From the NCBI RefSeq assembly GCF_022179285.1, contig NZ_BPQO01000010.1, forward strand, positions 62,001 to 126,000: a stretch of 64,000 nucleotides of DNA, in the 5' to 3' direction. The notes beneath the pieces were generated by a model. The model saw only the letters and a list, made by a program, of their open reading frames with translations. It was not told where the DNA came from and searched no databases. Source of the DNA: Methylobacterium hispanicum. GTDB lineage: Bacteria > Pseudomonadota > Alphaproteobacteria > Rhizobiales > Beijerinckiaceae. A program made the position numbers and the translations under genes. Below, piece by piece: positions 27,659-37,770 of the stretch (its first letter is position 1; each line of letters starts with the position of its first letter).

Positions 27659-27913
27659 ATGGCGGCCGAACGCGCACAGAACCTTCAGGACACCTTCCTC
27701 AACCACGTCCGCAAGAACAAGATTCCGTTGACCATCTTCCTCGTCAACGGCGTCAAGCTGCAGGGCGTGGTGACGTGGTTCGACAACTTCTGCGTCCTGC
27801 TGCGGCGCGACGGGCACTCGCAGCTCGTCTACAAGCACGCGATCTCCACGATCATGCCGGGCCATCCCGTGCAGCTCTTCGAGCCCGACGAGACCGCGCC
27901 CGAGAAGGCGTGA
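27659..27913 (+). CDS. hfq: RNA chaperone Hfq
   Basis: Hfq forms hexameric rings that pair small RNAs with mRNAs. The 84-residue protein has the Sm1 motif ([16 protein letters not shown]) and the Sm2 motif [10 protein letters not shown]. The ATG follows AAAGG in an unusually A-rich leader (27640-27658). It is followed by hflX, as usual, but trkA, often found between ntrX and hfq in Rhizobiales, is absent. Confidence 0.97.
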   Translation: MAAERAQNLQDTFLNHVRKNKIPLTIFLVNGVKLQGVVTWFDNFCVLLRRDGHSQLVYKHAISTIMPGHPVQLFEPDETAPEKA

Positions 27914-27949
27914 GGGCGTTCAGATCAGGGGGCGGAAGCCGCCGCGTCC

Positions 27950-28112
27950 TCCCTCCCCCCTCTGCGGGCTATCGTGCTCGCACATCTCCTCGGCGGACCG
28001 ATTTCCGATATCCACGCTGTCATTCCGGGTTCGCCTTCGGCGCCCCGGAATGACGGGGTGCGCGGCACAAGCTATTGTGTGAATGCGGTTCGCCTCAGCG
28101 GGGGAGGGAGCG
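27950..28112. repeat. Palindromic repeats after hfq
   Basis: A partial copy of the CTCTGCGGG palindrome (27950-27972, with a counterpart near 28096-28112) encloses a hairpin at 28019-28054. That hairpin's arms are GTCATTCCGGG and CCCGGAATGAC, a second palindrome type. Confidence 0.65.
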
Positions 28113-28153
28113 TGCGGCAAGCGGTCCGGCTCCAGATGATCCGCACCGCTTCC

Positions 28154-28311
28154 CCGGACGCCCGGAGCGCCAGCGGAGGGTGATCCGGGACCCAGCATCA
28201 GGACATCGCGAAGCGTCCGAATCCTCCAGCGACGTATGAAGTTCGAGCCGCTTCGCGGCACTTTCCTCGCTGGATCCCGGATCACCTTCCACTCCGTTCC
28301 AGGCGTCCGGG
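28154..28311. repeat. Long inverted repeat before hflX
   Basis: Arms of about 42 bp at 28154-28196 (starting CCGGACGCCCGGAGCGCC) and 28270-28311 (ending CCAGGCGTCCGG) are imperfect inverted copies joined by about 70 bp. Together with 27950-28112 this explains most of the 554-bp gap between hfq and hflX. No gene is supported here. Confidence 0.7.
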
Positions 28312-28467
28312 AAAGGGCTCCGCCTCATCCGCGAGGGGCATCGCCTCTGAGCCCCTCCCCGGCGGATCCGGCCTCCGAACCCGCCCCGCCCCGACGATTT
28401 CCGTCCCCCGCCCCGCTGCAAAGCGGGAGCGTCCTCCCCAGATAGGCGAGGGGGCGACGGAGACGGA

Positions 28468-29874
28468 ATGACGGACCTGATATCGAGCGGCGAGGCGAGG
28501 CTGCAGGCGATGGCCGCGCCCGAGGGCGAGATCGCCGCCGCGACCCACACCCTCGTGGTCGGCCCCTACCTGACGCGGCCCGCGGGCGGCGCCCCGGCCC
28601 CGGCCCGCTCGGTCCAGGCCCGGATCGAGGAGGCCGCGGGGCTCGCCGCCGCGATCGAGCTCGACGTGGTCGAGGCGATGCCCGTGACGCTGCCGCGCAT
28701 CCGGCCCTCGACCTATCTGGGCAAGGGCCGGGTCGAGGAGATCGCCGGCCTCGTGCGCGCCCGCGAGATCGGCCTCGTGGTGATGGATTGCGCCCTCTCG
28801 CCGGTGCAGCAGCGCAACCTCGAGAAGGCGTGGGGCGCCAAGGTCATCGACCGCACCGGCCTGATCCTGGAGATCTTCGGGCGCCGCGCCTCCACCCGCG
28901 AGGGCACGCTTCAGGTCGAGCACGCGCACCTCGCCTACCAACGCTCGCGCCTCGTGCGGTCCTGGACCCACCTCGAGCGCCAGCGCGGCGGCTTCGGCTT
29001 CCTGGGCGGCCCCGGCGAGACCCAGATCGAGGCCGATCGGCGCATGATCCAGGAGCGCATGACCCGGATCGAGCGCGACCTCGACGCGGTCACCCGCACC
29101 CGCGGCCTGCACCGGCAGAGCCGGGCGCGCGTGCCCTACCCGATCGTGGCGCTGGTCGGCTACACGAACGCCGGCAAGTCGACGCTGTTCAACGCGCTCA
29201 CCAAGGCGCAGGTGGTGGCGCAGGACATGCTCTTCGCCACCCTCGACCCGACCGCGCGCGCCACCAAGCTGCCGCACGGCGAGACCGTGATCCTCTCCGA
29301 CACGGTGGGCTTCATCTCCGACCTGCCGACCTCGCTGATCGCCGCCTTCCGGGCGACGCTGGAGGACGTGATCGAGGCTGACATCCTGCTGCACGTGCGC
29401 GACGTCTCGCACGGCGACACGGAGGCCCAGGCCGAGGATGTGGGTCAGGTGCTGCGCGAGCTCGGCATCGAGGACGCGGCGGACCGGGTCATCGAGGTCT
29501 GGAACAAGGCCGACCTCCTCGACGCGGACGAGCGCACCCGCCTGCTCAACCTCAGCCGCAAGGGCAACACGACCCAGCGCAACGACCGCGACAGCGCGGC
29601 GCCCGTGCTGGTCTCGGCGGTCACCGGGGAGGGGCTCTCCGCGCTGACCAGCCGGATCGAGGCCCGGATCGCGCGTTCCCGCTCGACCTTCGCGGTGGTG
29701 CTGCCGCCCGAGGACGGAGCCGCGCTCAACTGGCTCTACGAGAACGCCGAGGTGCTCGACCGGCGCATGGAGGAGGGCGGCACGCTGCATCTGGCCGTGC
29801 GGGTCGCGCCCGAGAAGGAGCCGCGCTTCCTCAACCGCTTCGGCGCGGCCCGCCGCCTCACCCGAGCCGAGTAG
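28468..29874 (+). CDS. hflX: Ribosome-associated GTPase HflX
   Basis: HflX binds the large ribosomal subunit and helps split stalled ribosomes. The 468-residue protein has the N-terminal HflX domain ([35 protein letters not shown]), the glycine-rich [20 protein letters not shown], the G1 motif GYTNAGKST at about 231-239, DTVGFI (G3) and NKADL (G4). It follows hfq, a conserved pairing. Confidence 0.95.
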   Translation: MTDLISSGEARLQAMAAPEGEIAAATHTLVVGPYLTRPAGGAPAPARSVQARIEEAAGLAAAIELDVVEAMPVTLPRIRPSTYLGKGRVEEIAGLVRAREIGLVVMDCALSPVQQRNLEKAWGAKVIDRTGLILEIFGRRASTREGTLQVEHAHLAYQRSRLVRSWTHLERQRGGFGFLGGPGETQIEADRRMIQERMTRIERDLDAVTRTRGLHRQSRARVPYPIVALVGYTNAGKSTLFNALTKAQVVAQDMLFATLDPTARATKLPHGETVILSDTVGFISDLPTSLIAAFRATLEDVIEADILLHVRDVSHGDTEAQAEDVGQVLRELGIEDAADRVIEVWNKADLLDADERTRLLNLSRKGNTTQRNDRDSAAPVLVSAVTGEGLSALTSRIEARIARSRSTFAVVLPPEDGAALNWLYENAEVLDRRMEEGGTLHLAVRVAPEKEPRFLNRFGAARRLTRAE

Positions 29875-29881
29875 GCGGCCG

Positions 29882-31129
29882 ATGCGCGGCGCGCAGCACG
29901 CCCGCGCCGCCCGGCGGCTGATGCAGGCCGCCAACGGCGGGCGCCTCCTCGCCCTGCGGGTCGTCATCGTGCTCGTGCTGCTGATGGCGGCGCAGGCCTA
30001 TGACGGCTCGCTGCACCAGCTCAGCCACTGGGTCATCCTCGTGCTCTACGCGGGGAGTTCCGTCTGGTTCGCGCTGGCCGAGCGGGGCGGCGGGCGTCGG
30101 GCCGACAGCTACGCCTGGGCCGGCACGCTGCTCAACGCGGGGCTCGCCGTCTACGTCATCGTCGAGCACCTGCTGGCGGGCGCTGATTCCGCGGGCGCGG
30201 CCGACGCGGTGAGCCGCCTGCCCGCCTTCCTGCTGCTGCTGCAGACGGCGCTCAGCGTGCGGGTCTGGCACACGGCGCTCTACGCCGGCATCGTGGCGAG
30301 CGCCTGGGGGATCGCGCTGCTGATGGCGGCCGCGCACCCGACCGGCATGCTCGGGCCCCATGTCGATCTCTCCGAGCAGGTGCCGGCGCTCCTCACCTTC
30401 ACGGCGGCGAGCCTCGTGGTGATCGACGGGATCTCGCGCCTGCGCGGGGCGGTGGCCGAGGCCCTGCGCCTGGAGCACGAGCGCACGCTGCTCGCCCGTT
30501 TCGTGCCCGAGGACGTCGCCGAGGACCTCGCCCGCGAGGGCGGCCTCGGCAGCGTGCGCCGCCGCCACGCCTGCCTGATGGTCCTCGACATAAGGGGCTT
30601 CTCGCGGCTCAGCGCCGAGCACCCGCCCGAGACCATGGTGGAGGCGCTGCTGGCCTTCCGGGCGCTCGCGCAGGGGACGGTCGCCGAGCACGGCGGCCTC
30701 GTCGACAAGTACGTGGGCGACGCGGTGCTGGCCCAGTTCGTGATGGGCGAGCCCGAGGATCAGGCCCGCGGGGCGCTCGCCTGCGCGCGCGCCGTCCGGA
30801 CGCGGGTCGCGGCGCTCAACCGGGCGCGGGCGCAGGCGGGCCGCTTCCCGCTGCGGGTCGCCGTGGCGCTGCACGCGGGCGAACTCCTCGTCGGCATCTT
30901 CGACGACGGCGTGCGGGCCGAGTACACGGTGCTGGGGCCGGCCATGAACACGCTGGCACGGCTCGAGGCGCGCACCAAGGCGGCCAACCTCGACATCGCG
31001 GCGTCGGGCGAGTTCCTGCGCCTGACCGGCCCGATCCTGCCCGAGAACCTCACCGTCGCGCCGGTGGAGGACGGCGGCAACCCGCCCCTGTTCGCGGTGG
31101 GCGAGGGGCGCCGCCGCATCTCGGCCTGA
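29882..31129 (+). CDS. Membrane class III adenylate cyclase
   Basis: The 415-residue protein has six predicted membrane spans in residues about 22-181 and a cytosolic class III cyclase domain from about 210. Catalytic features are present: metal Asp in [10 protein letters not shown], Lys and second Asp in [19 protein letters not shown] with the purine-selecting Thr, and the Asn/Arg pair in MNTLARLE. These favour ATP as substrate and cAMP as product. It starts 7 nt after hflX. Confidence 0.85.
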   Translation: MRGAQHARAARRLMQAANGGRLLALRVVIVLVLLMAAQAYDGSLHQLSHWVILVLYAGSSVWFALAERGGGRRADSYAWAGTLLNAGLAVYVIVEHLLAGADSAGAADAVSRLPAFLLLLQTALSVRVWHTALYAGIVASAWGIALLMAAAHPTGMLGPHVDLSEQVPALLTFTAASLVVIDGISRLRGAVAEALRLEHERTLLARFVPEDVAEDLAREGGLGSVRRRHACLMVLDIRGFSRLSAEHPPETMVEALLAFRALAQGTVAEHGGLVDKYVGDAVLAQFVMGEPEDQARGALACARAVRTRVAALNRARAQAGRFPLRVAVALHAGELLVGIFDDGVRAEYTVLGPAMNTLARLEARTKAANLDIAASGEFLRLTGPILPENLTVAPVEDGGNPPLFAVGEGRRRISA

Positions 31130-31147
31130 GGGGAGGCAGAGCGCGCC

Positions 31148-32665
31148 CTACGGCGTCCAACGGTAGAGCCAGGTCTCGCTCACCGGCCGGTCGCCCCGCC
31201 GGAGCTGCAGGCGCAGCTCGCTCGCCCGCTCGCTGCCGGGATCGAGCTCGAAGGCGACGCGGGCCCTGGTCCCCGGCGTCTCGGCCCCCGGATCGGGCAG
31301 GAGCTGCTGCCGGGTGATCGTGCCGGGGGCGGCCGAGAGCGCGAGGTCGAGCCCGCCCGCCCCGGCGAGCGCCTCCCCGGCGAAATCGACCAGGAACAGG
31401 CGGCGCGAGCCCGCGCTGCCGCGCCCGCCCCGGCTCGCCGCGACGCGGGCGAGCGGCGGCGGCGCGGGCCGGTCCCAGCCCCAGTGCTGGCGGTAGGCGA
31501 CGCGCAACGCGCCGTCCTTGGGGAGGGTCTCCTTCGGCCGCCAGTAGGCCAGCACGTTCTCGTTGGCCTCCGAATCGCTCGGGATCTCGAGGAGCACGAC
31601 GCTGCCCTGCCCCCAGTCGCCCTGCGGCTCCAGCCAGAGGGAGGGGCGGCTCTCCCAGTGCTGCACGTCGTCCTCGTAGTCGCGGAAGGCGCGGGCCCGC
31701 TGCATCAGGCCGAAGCCGCGGGGGTTCGCGTCCACGAAGGCGGAGATCTGCAGGGCGTCCGGGTTGTGCACCGGGCGCCAGATCTGCTCGCCGGAACCGT
31801 TGGCGATGGCGAGCCCGTCGGTGGCGTGCACGGCCGAGCGGGCGTCGTCCACGCTGCGCCGGTCGAGGGGGCCGAACAGGTAGCTCGCCTGGCAGCCGCC
31901 GAGGCCGACATGGTCGAGCGGCTGGCGGGCGAAGATCGCCGCCTCGACGTCGCAGATCGTGGCGCGCGCTTCCGGGGCGATGCGGAAGCTGAGCGCCGCG
32001 ACCGCCGACTCGGACTCGACCAGCGCGTGCAGCACCAGCGGCCCGCCCGCCTCCGGCCGCTCGGCGTAGAGCGCGCGGAACAGCGGGAACTCCTCGCCGC
32101 GCGCGTCGGCCGGGCGCAGCGTCAGCGAGCGCGCGGTGACGCCGAGCGCCTGGCCGGGGGCGCAGAGCCGGAAGAACGAGGCGCCCTGGAACACCCCGAT
32201 CTCGGCCGGGTCGCCGCCCGCGATCCGCGCCCGCAGGCGCAGGCCCGAATGGCCCGCCTCCGGGGCGAGGTCCGGCAGGGCGAGCCCCTCCGCCTGGAAG
32301 CGCGAGCGGTCGTAGGGCAGGGGGCGGACCTGCCCGCCCTCCACCAGGAAGAGCTGGACCGGGTGGGTGAAGATCGAGCCGCGGGGCAGGGGTTCCAGGG
32401 TCCAGCCGGGATCCTCGCCCTCCCAGACCGCGCGGCCGGGCGCGGTGCGGATCGCCGCGTAGGCGTCGCGGCCGAGCTCGCGCGCGGCGGCCGGCAGGTC
32501 GTCGGTGCGCGGCGCGACGTAGGGACCGCGCGCCCGCTCGCGGGCATGGGCGACCAGGGCCTCGCGGTCGAAGGGCGCGCCGGGGCCGGGCAGCGGCGGC
32601 GGCTCGGCGGCCCGGGCCGGGCGAGACCCGAGCGCGGCTCCCGCGGCGAGGCCCGCGGCCAGCAC
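31148..32665 (-). CDS. Periplasmic glucan biosynthesis protein (OpgG/OpgD family)
   Basis: Proteins of this family act in the periplasm on osmoregulated glucan backbones. The product has the typical body: RGSIFTHPVQLFLVEGG, HSGLRLRARI, PLDHVGLGGCQASYLFGP, QISAFVDANPRGFGLMQRAR and RPSLWLEPQGDWGQG. With the first standard start (GTG, 32665) it has 505 residues and begins MLAAGLAAGAALGSRPARAA. The twin-arginine motif TRRAVLAAGL starts two or three codons before that GTG. A CTG at 32710, with AAGG upstream, would include it. OpgG and OpgD cannot be told apart here. Confidence 0.85.
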   Translation of the reverse strand: MLAAGLAAGAALGSRPARAAEPPPLPGPGAPFDREALVAHARERARGPYVAPRTDDLPAAARELGRDAYAAIRTAPGRAVWEGEDPGWTLEPLPRGSIFTHPVQLFLVEGGQVRPLPYDRSRFQAEGLALPDLAPEAGHSGLRLRARIAGGDPAEIGVFQGASFFRLCAPGQALGVTARSLTLRPADARGEEFPLFRALYAERPEAGGPLVLHALVESESAVAALSFRIAPEARATICDVEAAIFARQPLDHVGLGGCQASYLFGPLDRRSVDDARSAVHATDGLAIANGSGEQIWRPVHNPDALQISAFVDANPRGFGLMQRARAFRDYEDDVQHWESRPSLWLEPQGDWGQGSVVLLEIPSDSEANENVLAYWRPKETLPKDGALRVAYRQHWGWDRPAPPPLARVAASRGGRGSAGSRRLFLVDFAGEALAGAGGLDLALSAAPGTITRQQLLPDPGAETPGTRARVAFELDPGSERASELRLQLRRGDRPVSETWLYRWTP

Positions 32666-32870
32666 CGCGCGGCGGGTCGGGGCGGCGAGGGAGGCTGTGT
32701 CGGTCGGCAGGATCGGGCGCCTTGTCGGTAGGGAACGGGAGGTTTGGGCACCTCACTAGCACGCCCCGCGCTGAACCGGCCCTTAAGGATGCGGCGCGGA
32801 CCCATCGCTCCGGAGCCGCGCCCTCTCGCGGAACGGGCGCGCTCGGACATCTCGGGCGGTCACTCCCGCG

Positions 32871-32902
32871 TCCTCCCTCCCCCCTCTGCGGGGAAGGGAG
32901 GA
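32871..32902. repeat. GC-rich palindrome before glmU
   Basis: CCTCCCTCCCCCCTCTGCG followed by GGGAAGGGAGG is another copy of the intergenic palindrome, within the 342-bp divergent gap between the glucan gene and glmU. No other structure is evident in that gap apart from a possible RBS before glmU. Confidence 0.65.
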
Positions 32903-33007
32903 GCGTCGAGCCCATCCGCCGCCCGGCCCGCGCCGCCCTGCCCTTGCGCGCAGACCGCGAAGCCGCCATCCGTGTCCCGATTCTGACAAAGCCCTGAGGA
33001 CGAGCGG

Positions 33008-34387
33008 ATGAGCGAGCAGACCCGGCGCAGCCTGACGGCGATCGTGCTGGCGGCCGGCAAGGGCACGCGGATGCGCTCCGACCTGCCGAAGGTGCTGCAC
33101 CGGATCGCCGGCCGGAGCATGCTCGGCCACGTGCTCGCCGCCGCGCAAGAGGCCGGCGCCGACCGGATCGCCGTGGTGGCCGAGCCCGGCCGGCAGGATG
33201 TCACCGCCGAGATCGGGCGGCAGGCGCCGGGCGCCCGGGTCTTCGGCCAGGCCGAGCGCCTGGGCACCGCCCACGCGGTGCTCGCCGCCCGCGCGGCGCT
33301 GGAGGAGGGCGACGACGTGGTGGTGGCCTTCGGCGACACGCCGCTGATCACCGGCGCCACCCTGGCGCGGCTGCGCGCGCCGCTGGCCGCGGGCGCCGCG
33401 GTCGCGGTGCTCGCCTTCGAGAGCGACGACCCGACGGGCTACGGCCGGGTGCTCACCGAGGGCGGGCGCCCGGACGGCCGCGTCTTGGCGATCCGCGAGC
33501 AGAAGGACGCGAGCGCGGCCGAGCTTGCCGTGCGGCTGTGCAATGCCGGGCTGATGGCGCTCTCGGGCGAGCACGCGCTCGGGCTCCTCACGCGCATCCG
33601 CAACGACAACGCGGCGGGCGAGTACTACCTGCCGGACGCGGTGGCGCTGGCGGTGGCCGACGGGCTCGACGTCGCGATGGTGCCGGTGGCCGAGGCCGAG
33701 GCGCAGGGCGTCAACGACCGCGTGCAGCTCGCCGAGGCCGAGGCCGTGATCCAGGCGCGCCTGCGCCGCGCGGCGATGCTGGGGGGCGCGACGCTCATCG
33801 CGCCGGACACCGTTTTCCTGAGCTACGACACGGTGTTGGGTCGCGACGTTGTGGTGGAGCCTCATGTCGTGTTCGACACCGGGGTCGTGGTCGCGGACGG
33901 CTGCGTGGTCCACGCCTTCGCGCATCTGAAGGACGTGCGGCTGGAAGCCTCCGTCAGCATCGGGCCCTTCGTCCGCCTGCGCGGCGGGGCGGTGCTGGAG
34001 GCGGGCTCCGCGATCGGCAACTTCGTGGAGCTGAAGAACGCCCGCCTCGGCCCCGGCGCCAAGGCCGCCCACCTCACCTATCTGGGCGACGCCGAGATCG
34101 GCGCGCGGGCCAACATCGGCGCCGGCACCATCACCTGCAACTACGACGGCGTCTCCAAGCACCGCACCACGATCGGCGCGGGCGCCTTCATCGGCTCGAA
34201 CTCGGCGCTGGTCGCGCCCGTGACGGTGGGGGCGGGCGCCTACGTGGCCTCCGGCTCGGTGATCACCGACGCCGTGCCGGAGGGGGCGCTGGCGGTCGCG
34301 CGCGGCCGGCAGGCGACGAAGCCGGGCTGGGCGGAGGCGAAGCGCGCGGCGCTGCTGGCGAAGAAGGGCGAGGTGAAGAAAGCGTAG
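33008..34387 (+). CDS. glmU: Bifunctional GlmU (uridylyltransferase/acetyltransferase)
   Basis: GlmU acetylates glucosamine-1-phosphate and transfers UMP to give UDP-GlcNAc for peptidoglycan and lipid A. The 459-residue protein has the pyrophosphorylase signature [18 protein letters not shown] and a C-terminal left-handed beta-helix of hexapeptide repeats with [17 protein letters not shown] and [14 protein letters not shown]. GlmS lies next door, supplying the upstream step. Confidence 0.96.
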   Translation: MSEQTRRSLTAIVLAAGKGTRMRSDLPKVLHRIAGRSMLGHVLAAAQEAGADRIAVVAEPGRQDVTAEIGRQAPGARVFGQAERLGTAHAVLAARAALEEGDDVVVAFGDTPLITGATLARLRAPLAAGAAVAVLAFESDDPTGYGRVLTEGGRPDGRVLAIREQKDASAAELAVRLCNAGLMALSGEHALGLLTRIRNDNAAGEYYLPDAVALAVADGLDVAMVPVAEAEAQGVNDRVQLAEAEAVIQARLRRAAMLGGATLIAPDTVFLSYDTVLGRDVVVEPHVVFDTGVVVADGCVVHAFAHLKDVRLEASVSIGPFVRLRGGAVLEAGSAIGNFVELKNARLGPGAKAAHLTYLGDAEIGARANIGAGTITCNYDGVSKHRTTIGAGAFIGSNSALVAPVTVGAGAYVASGSVITDAVPEGALAVARGRQATKPGWAEAKRAALLAKKGEVKKA

Positions 34388-34536
34388 GTTTATCAGTATT
34401 CTGAACCGGCGATCTCAAGCGCCTGCCGAAGTTGCGAACACGCAGATCGGCAACGTGCTCTCTCTCCCGCGCAGAGGCAGGGCGATCGCACATGGGGGGC
34501 CTCTCCTGCCTCGGATCGCGCCTGAACCGCACCGCC

Positions 34537-34677
34537 CCCCCTCTCCCATAGGGAGAGGGTTGGGGTGAGGGGTATGACCTCACAGGACTGAGCCCGCCAT
34601 CGACGCGCGTTCAGCACTGTGCATTCTCCGGCAGCCTCATACCCCTCACCCTGTCCCTCTCCCTACAGGAGAGGGGA
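34537..34677. repeat. Long inverted-repeat element between glmU and glmS
   Basis: Left arm CCCTCTCCCATAGGGAGAGG, then TTGGGGTGAGGGGTATG. Right arm CATACCCCTCACCC, then CCCTCTCCCTACAGGAGAGG. Ends and the internal string CGACGCGCGTTCAGC match the element at 49883-50035. It accounts for most of the 517-bp gap; the rest holds palindrome debris (34720-34740). Confidence 0.85.
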
Positions 34678-34904
34678 CCCACGCTCTATTCGTCTCGGGG
34701 GGCGCTTGGCATAGGCGAGCGCCCTACCCGCAGAGGGGGAGTGAGCGCATCGCAGCCGCGACGCGGGCAGGGCTGGCCCCCGGCGGTCCCGATCCGGTAC
34801 AAGCACGGCCGTGCAGCGGATACCGGGCCTTCAGGTCCGGCAGTCCCGATCCGGATCAGGCCGCGCCCCGCGCGCGGCGGCAACGTGTTTTGAGGGCGCG
34901 CAGC

Positions 34905-36731
34905 ATGTGCGGCATCGTGGGTATCGTCGGGCGCGACGCGGTCGCCGACCAGATGGTCGAGGCGCTGCGGCGGCTCGAGTACCGCGGCTACGACTCGGCC
35001 GGCCTCGCCACCGTCGCGGACGGGCGGCTCGACCGGCGGCGCGCGGAGGGCAAGCTCGTCAACCTGCAGGCCCGGCTGGTCGAGCGCCCGCTGCCCGGCG
35101 CCACCGGCATCGGCCACACCCGCTGGGCCACGCACGGGCGCCCGAACGAGACCAACGCCCACCCGCACGCCACCGCGCGGCTCGCCGTCGTCCACAACGG
35201 CATCATCGAGAACTTTCGCGAGCTGAAGCAGGAGCTCGAGGCCGACGGCGTCCGCTTCGAGACCGAGACCGACACCGAGGTCGTGGCGCAGCTGGTGAGC
35301 CGCAACATGGACCGGGGGCAGGGACCCGTCGAGGCGGTGGCCGCGGCGCTCCCCCGCCTGCGCGGCGCCTTCGCGCTGGGCTTCGTCTTCGCGGGCGAGG
35401 ACGGCTTGCTGATCGGCGCCCGCCACGGCGCGCCGCTCGCCATCGGCTACGGCGAGGGCGAGACCTATCTCGGCTCCGACGCGCTGGCGCTCGCCCCCTT
35501 CACGGACGCGCTCACCTATCTGGAGGAGGGCGACTGGGCGATCCTGACGCGTGAGGGCGCCGAGATCCGCGACGCCGCCGGGACGGTGGTCGAGCGCCAG
35601 CGCCAGCGGATCGCCACCCAGGCCTACCGCATCGACAAGGGCAACCACCGCCACTTCATGGCCAAGGAGATCCACGAGCAGCCGGAGGTCGTCGGCCGCA
35701 CGCTGAGCCACTACGTCGATCTGGCCAACGGCCGGGTGGCGCTCCCCGAGCCCCTGCCCTTCGACTTCGCCACGCTCTCGCGGCTCTCGATCACCGCCTG
35801 CGGCACCGCCTACTACGCGGGGCTGGTGGCCCGGTACTGGTTCGAGTCCCTGGCCCGGCTCCCCGTCGAGATCGACGTCGCCTCGGAGGCGCGCTACCGC
35901 GAGGCGCCGCTGGAGCGCGACGGGCTGACCCTGGTCATCTCGCAATCGGGCGAGACCGCCGACACGCTGGCCTCCCTGCGCTACGCCAAGGCGCAGGGGC
36001 AGCACACGCTCTGCGTCGTCAACGTGCCGACCTCGACCATCGCGCGCGAATCCTCCGCCGTGCTGCCGACGCTCGCCGGACCCGAGATCGGGGTGGCCTC
36101 CACCAAGGCCTTCTCGTGCCAGCTCACCGTGCTCCTGTGCCTCGCCATCCACGCCGGCCGCGCCCGGGGCGTGCTCTCGGCGGAGCGGGAGCGGGCGCTC
36201 ATCGACGCGCTGATCACCGTGCCGGGCCTGATGGCCGAGGCGCTGACCCGCGAGGCCGAGATCGAGGTCCTGGCCCGCGAGGTGTCGAAGGCCCGCGACG
36301 TGCTCTATCTGGGGCGCGGCACCAGCTACCCGATGGCGCTGGAGGGCGCCCTGAAGCTCAAGGAAATCAGCTACATCCACGCGGAAGGTTACGCGGCGGG
36401 CGAACTCAAGCACGGGCCGATCGCGCTCATCGACGAGAGCGTGCCGGTGATCGTGATCGCGCCCCACGACGCGGTCTTCGAGAAGACGGTGTCGAACATG
36501 CAGGAGGTGGCCGCCCGGGGCGGGCGCATCGTGCTGATCGGCGACGCCAAGGGCGCGGCCGAGCACGGGCTCGACACGCTCGCCACCGTGACCATGCCGG
36601 CGCTCGACGCGACGGTGGCGCCGATCGTCTACGCGGTGCCGATCCAGCAGCTCGCCTACCACACGGCCGTCTTCATGGGGAAGGACGTGGACCAGCCCCG
36701 CAACCTCGCGAAGTCCGTCACCGTGGAGTGA
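34905..36731 (+). CDS. glmS: Glucosamine-6-phosphate synthase
   Basis: GlmS makes glucosamine-6-phosphate from fructose-6-phosphate and glutamine. The 608-residue protein starts MCGIVGIVG, so Cys2 becomes the N-terminal nucleophile of the glutaminase domain. Two SIS domains follow (SACGTAYYAGLVARYWFE-like block near 302; YLGRGTSYPMALEGALKLKE near 475), and it ends in NLAKSVTVE. The start is fixed by the need for Cys2. No glmS ribozyme-like structure was seen upstream. Confidence 0.96.
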   Translation: MCGIVGIVGRDAVADQMVEALRRLEYRGYDSAGLATVADGRLDRRRAEGKLVNLQARLVERPLPGATGIGHTRWATHGRPNETNAHPHATARLAVVHNGIIENFRELKQELEADGVRFETETDTEVVAQLVSRNMDRGQGPVEAVAAALPRLRGAFALGFVFAGEDGLLIGARHGAPLAIGYGEGETYLGSDALALAPFTDALTYLEEGDWAILTREGAEIRDAAGTVVERQRQRIATQAYRIDKGNHRHFMAKEIHEQPEVVGRTLSHYVDLANGRVALPEPLPFDFATLSRLSITACGTAYYAGLVARYWFESLARLPVEIDVASEARYREAPLERDGLTLVISQSGETADTLASLRYAKAQGQHTLCVVNVPTSTIARESSAVLPTLAGPEIGVASTKAFSCQLTVLLCLAIHAGRARGVLSAERERALIDALITVPGLMAEALTREAEIEVLAREVSKARDVLYLGRGTSYPMALEGALKLKEISYIHAEGYAAGELKHGPIALIDESVPVIVIAPHDAVFEKTVSNMQEVAARGGRIVLIGDAKGAAEHGLDTLATVTMPALDATVAPIVYAVPIQQLAYHTAVFMGKDVDQPRNLAKSVTVE

Positions 36732-36750
36732 GGTCCGGGGCGGTCCGAGA

Positions 36751-36786
36751 GCGGTGTCGAGTGCGGTGTCGAGTGCGGTGGTGACG
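36751..36786. repeat. 12-bp tandem repeat before imuA
   Basis: Two exact units GCGGTGTCGAGT (36751, 36763) and a diverged third unit lie in the glmS-imuA gap, with no sign of coding. Confidence 0.7.
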
Positions 36787-36949
36787 ATGTCGGCGGGCGA
36801 CCGAGGCCCGTCGGCTCAAGGCTCGGCACGGAACCCCTCCGCCGCAGTCAAGCGCAACCTGCGGTGCGGCGGCTGCGCGTCTCGTCACATGTGGATAACG
36901 AGGACGATTCCGGCGGCCGGGTTGCCGGGCCCGCGCTTCGGCGCAGATA

Positions 36950-36964
36950 GAACAAAAGATGAAC
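36950..36964. promoter_or_regulatory. LexA (SOS) box for the imuA-imuB-dnaE2 unit
   Basis: GAACAAAAGATGAAC fits the alphaproteobacterial LexA site GAAC-N7-GAAC (GTTC-N7-GTTC on the other strand). It lies 30 nt before the imuA start, the right place to repress the mutasome genes until DNA damage. Confidence 0.88.
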
Positions 36965-36993
36965 AAACGACCGATTGGGAGGGTGTCCCGTGC

Positions 36994-37770
36994 ATGACGT
37001 CCAGCGATCCTCGATCGGTCCTCGGCACGCTCCGCGCGCGCATCGCCACCCTGGAACGGGGATCGGGCACCGCGCCCGCGCCGGTCGCGTACCTGCCCTT
37101 CGGCCTCTCCGCGATCGACAGGCTGCTGCCCGGCCGCGGGTTGCAGCTCGGAGCCCTGCACGAGGTCGCACCCGCCCAGGCGGCCATCAGCCACGCGGCG
37201 GCCTGCACCCTGTTCGCCGCCGGCATCCTGGCGCGGACGCAGGGGCCCATCCTCTGGTGCCTGGCCGCACGCGACCTGTTCGCACCCGCGCTCGCCCGGG
37301 TCGGCCTGCATCCCGACCGCGTCATCTACGTCGAGACCTACCGGGAGGCCGAGCTCCTGCCGCTGGTCGAGGAAGGCGCGCGCTTCCGAGGCTTGGCCGG
37401 CGTCGTCGGGGAGGTCGCGCGAACGGGCCTCACCGCCTCGCGCCGGCTCCAGCTCTGCGCCGAGGAGAGCGGCGTCACCGTCCTGCTCGTCCGTCGCGCG
37501 CCCGCTGCCTCGGATGGTGCGGGTACGACGGCGAGCGCGGCGACGAGCCGCTGGTCGGTCGAGGCGGTGCCGGCATCGCGCCGCGCGGCGGGCTTCGGGC
37601 GTGGGCGCTGGCGAGTCGGGCTGCAGCGCTGCCGCGGCGCGGCGCTCGGGTCGGAGCCGGCCTCCTGGCTCGTCGAGGCCTGCGATGAGGCGGGTCGTCT
37701 CGCTCTACCTGCCGACCTGGCCGAGCGATCGCATCCGCAGGCGCGACAAGGCCGCGCCGCCGCGGGATAA
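36994..37770 (+). CDS. imuA: Mutasome protein ImuA
   Basis: ImuA is a RecA-fold accessory of the ImuA-ImuB-DnaE2 error-prone repair system. The product (258 residues) has YLPFGLSAIDRLLPGRGLQL near the N-terminus, a Walker-like region and ETYREAELLPLVEEG. The ATG at 36994 is 30 nt downstream of the LexA box. The frame runs 86 nt into imuB, so the two genes overlap. A stretch before the overlap is basic and low-complexity. Confidence 0.88.
   Translation: MTSSDPRSVLGTLRARIATLERGSGTAPAPVAYLPFGLSAIDRLLPGRGLQLGALHEVAPAQAAISHAAACTLFAAGILARTQGPILWCLAARDLFAPALARVGLHPDRVIYVETYREAELLPLVEEGARFRGLAGVVGEVARTGLTASRRLQLCAEESGVTVLLVRRAPAASDGAGTTASAATSRWSVEAVPASRRAAGFGRGRWRVGLQRCRGAALGSEPASWLVEACDEAGRLALPADLAERSHPQARQGRAAAG

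Noticed and set aside
36754-36993. An 80-codon N-terminal extension of imuA
   Set aside because: It would span the LexA box and a 12-bp tandem repeat, and the ImuA-like sequence begins after the ATG at 36994.
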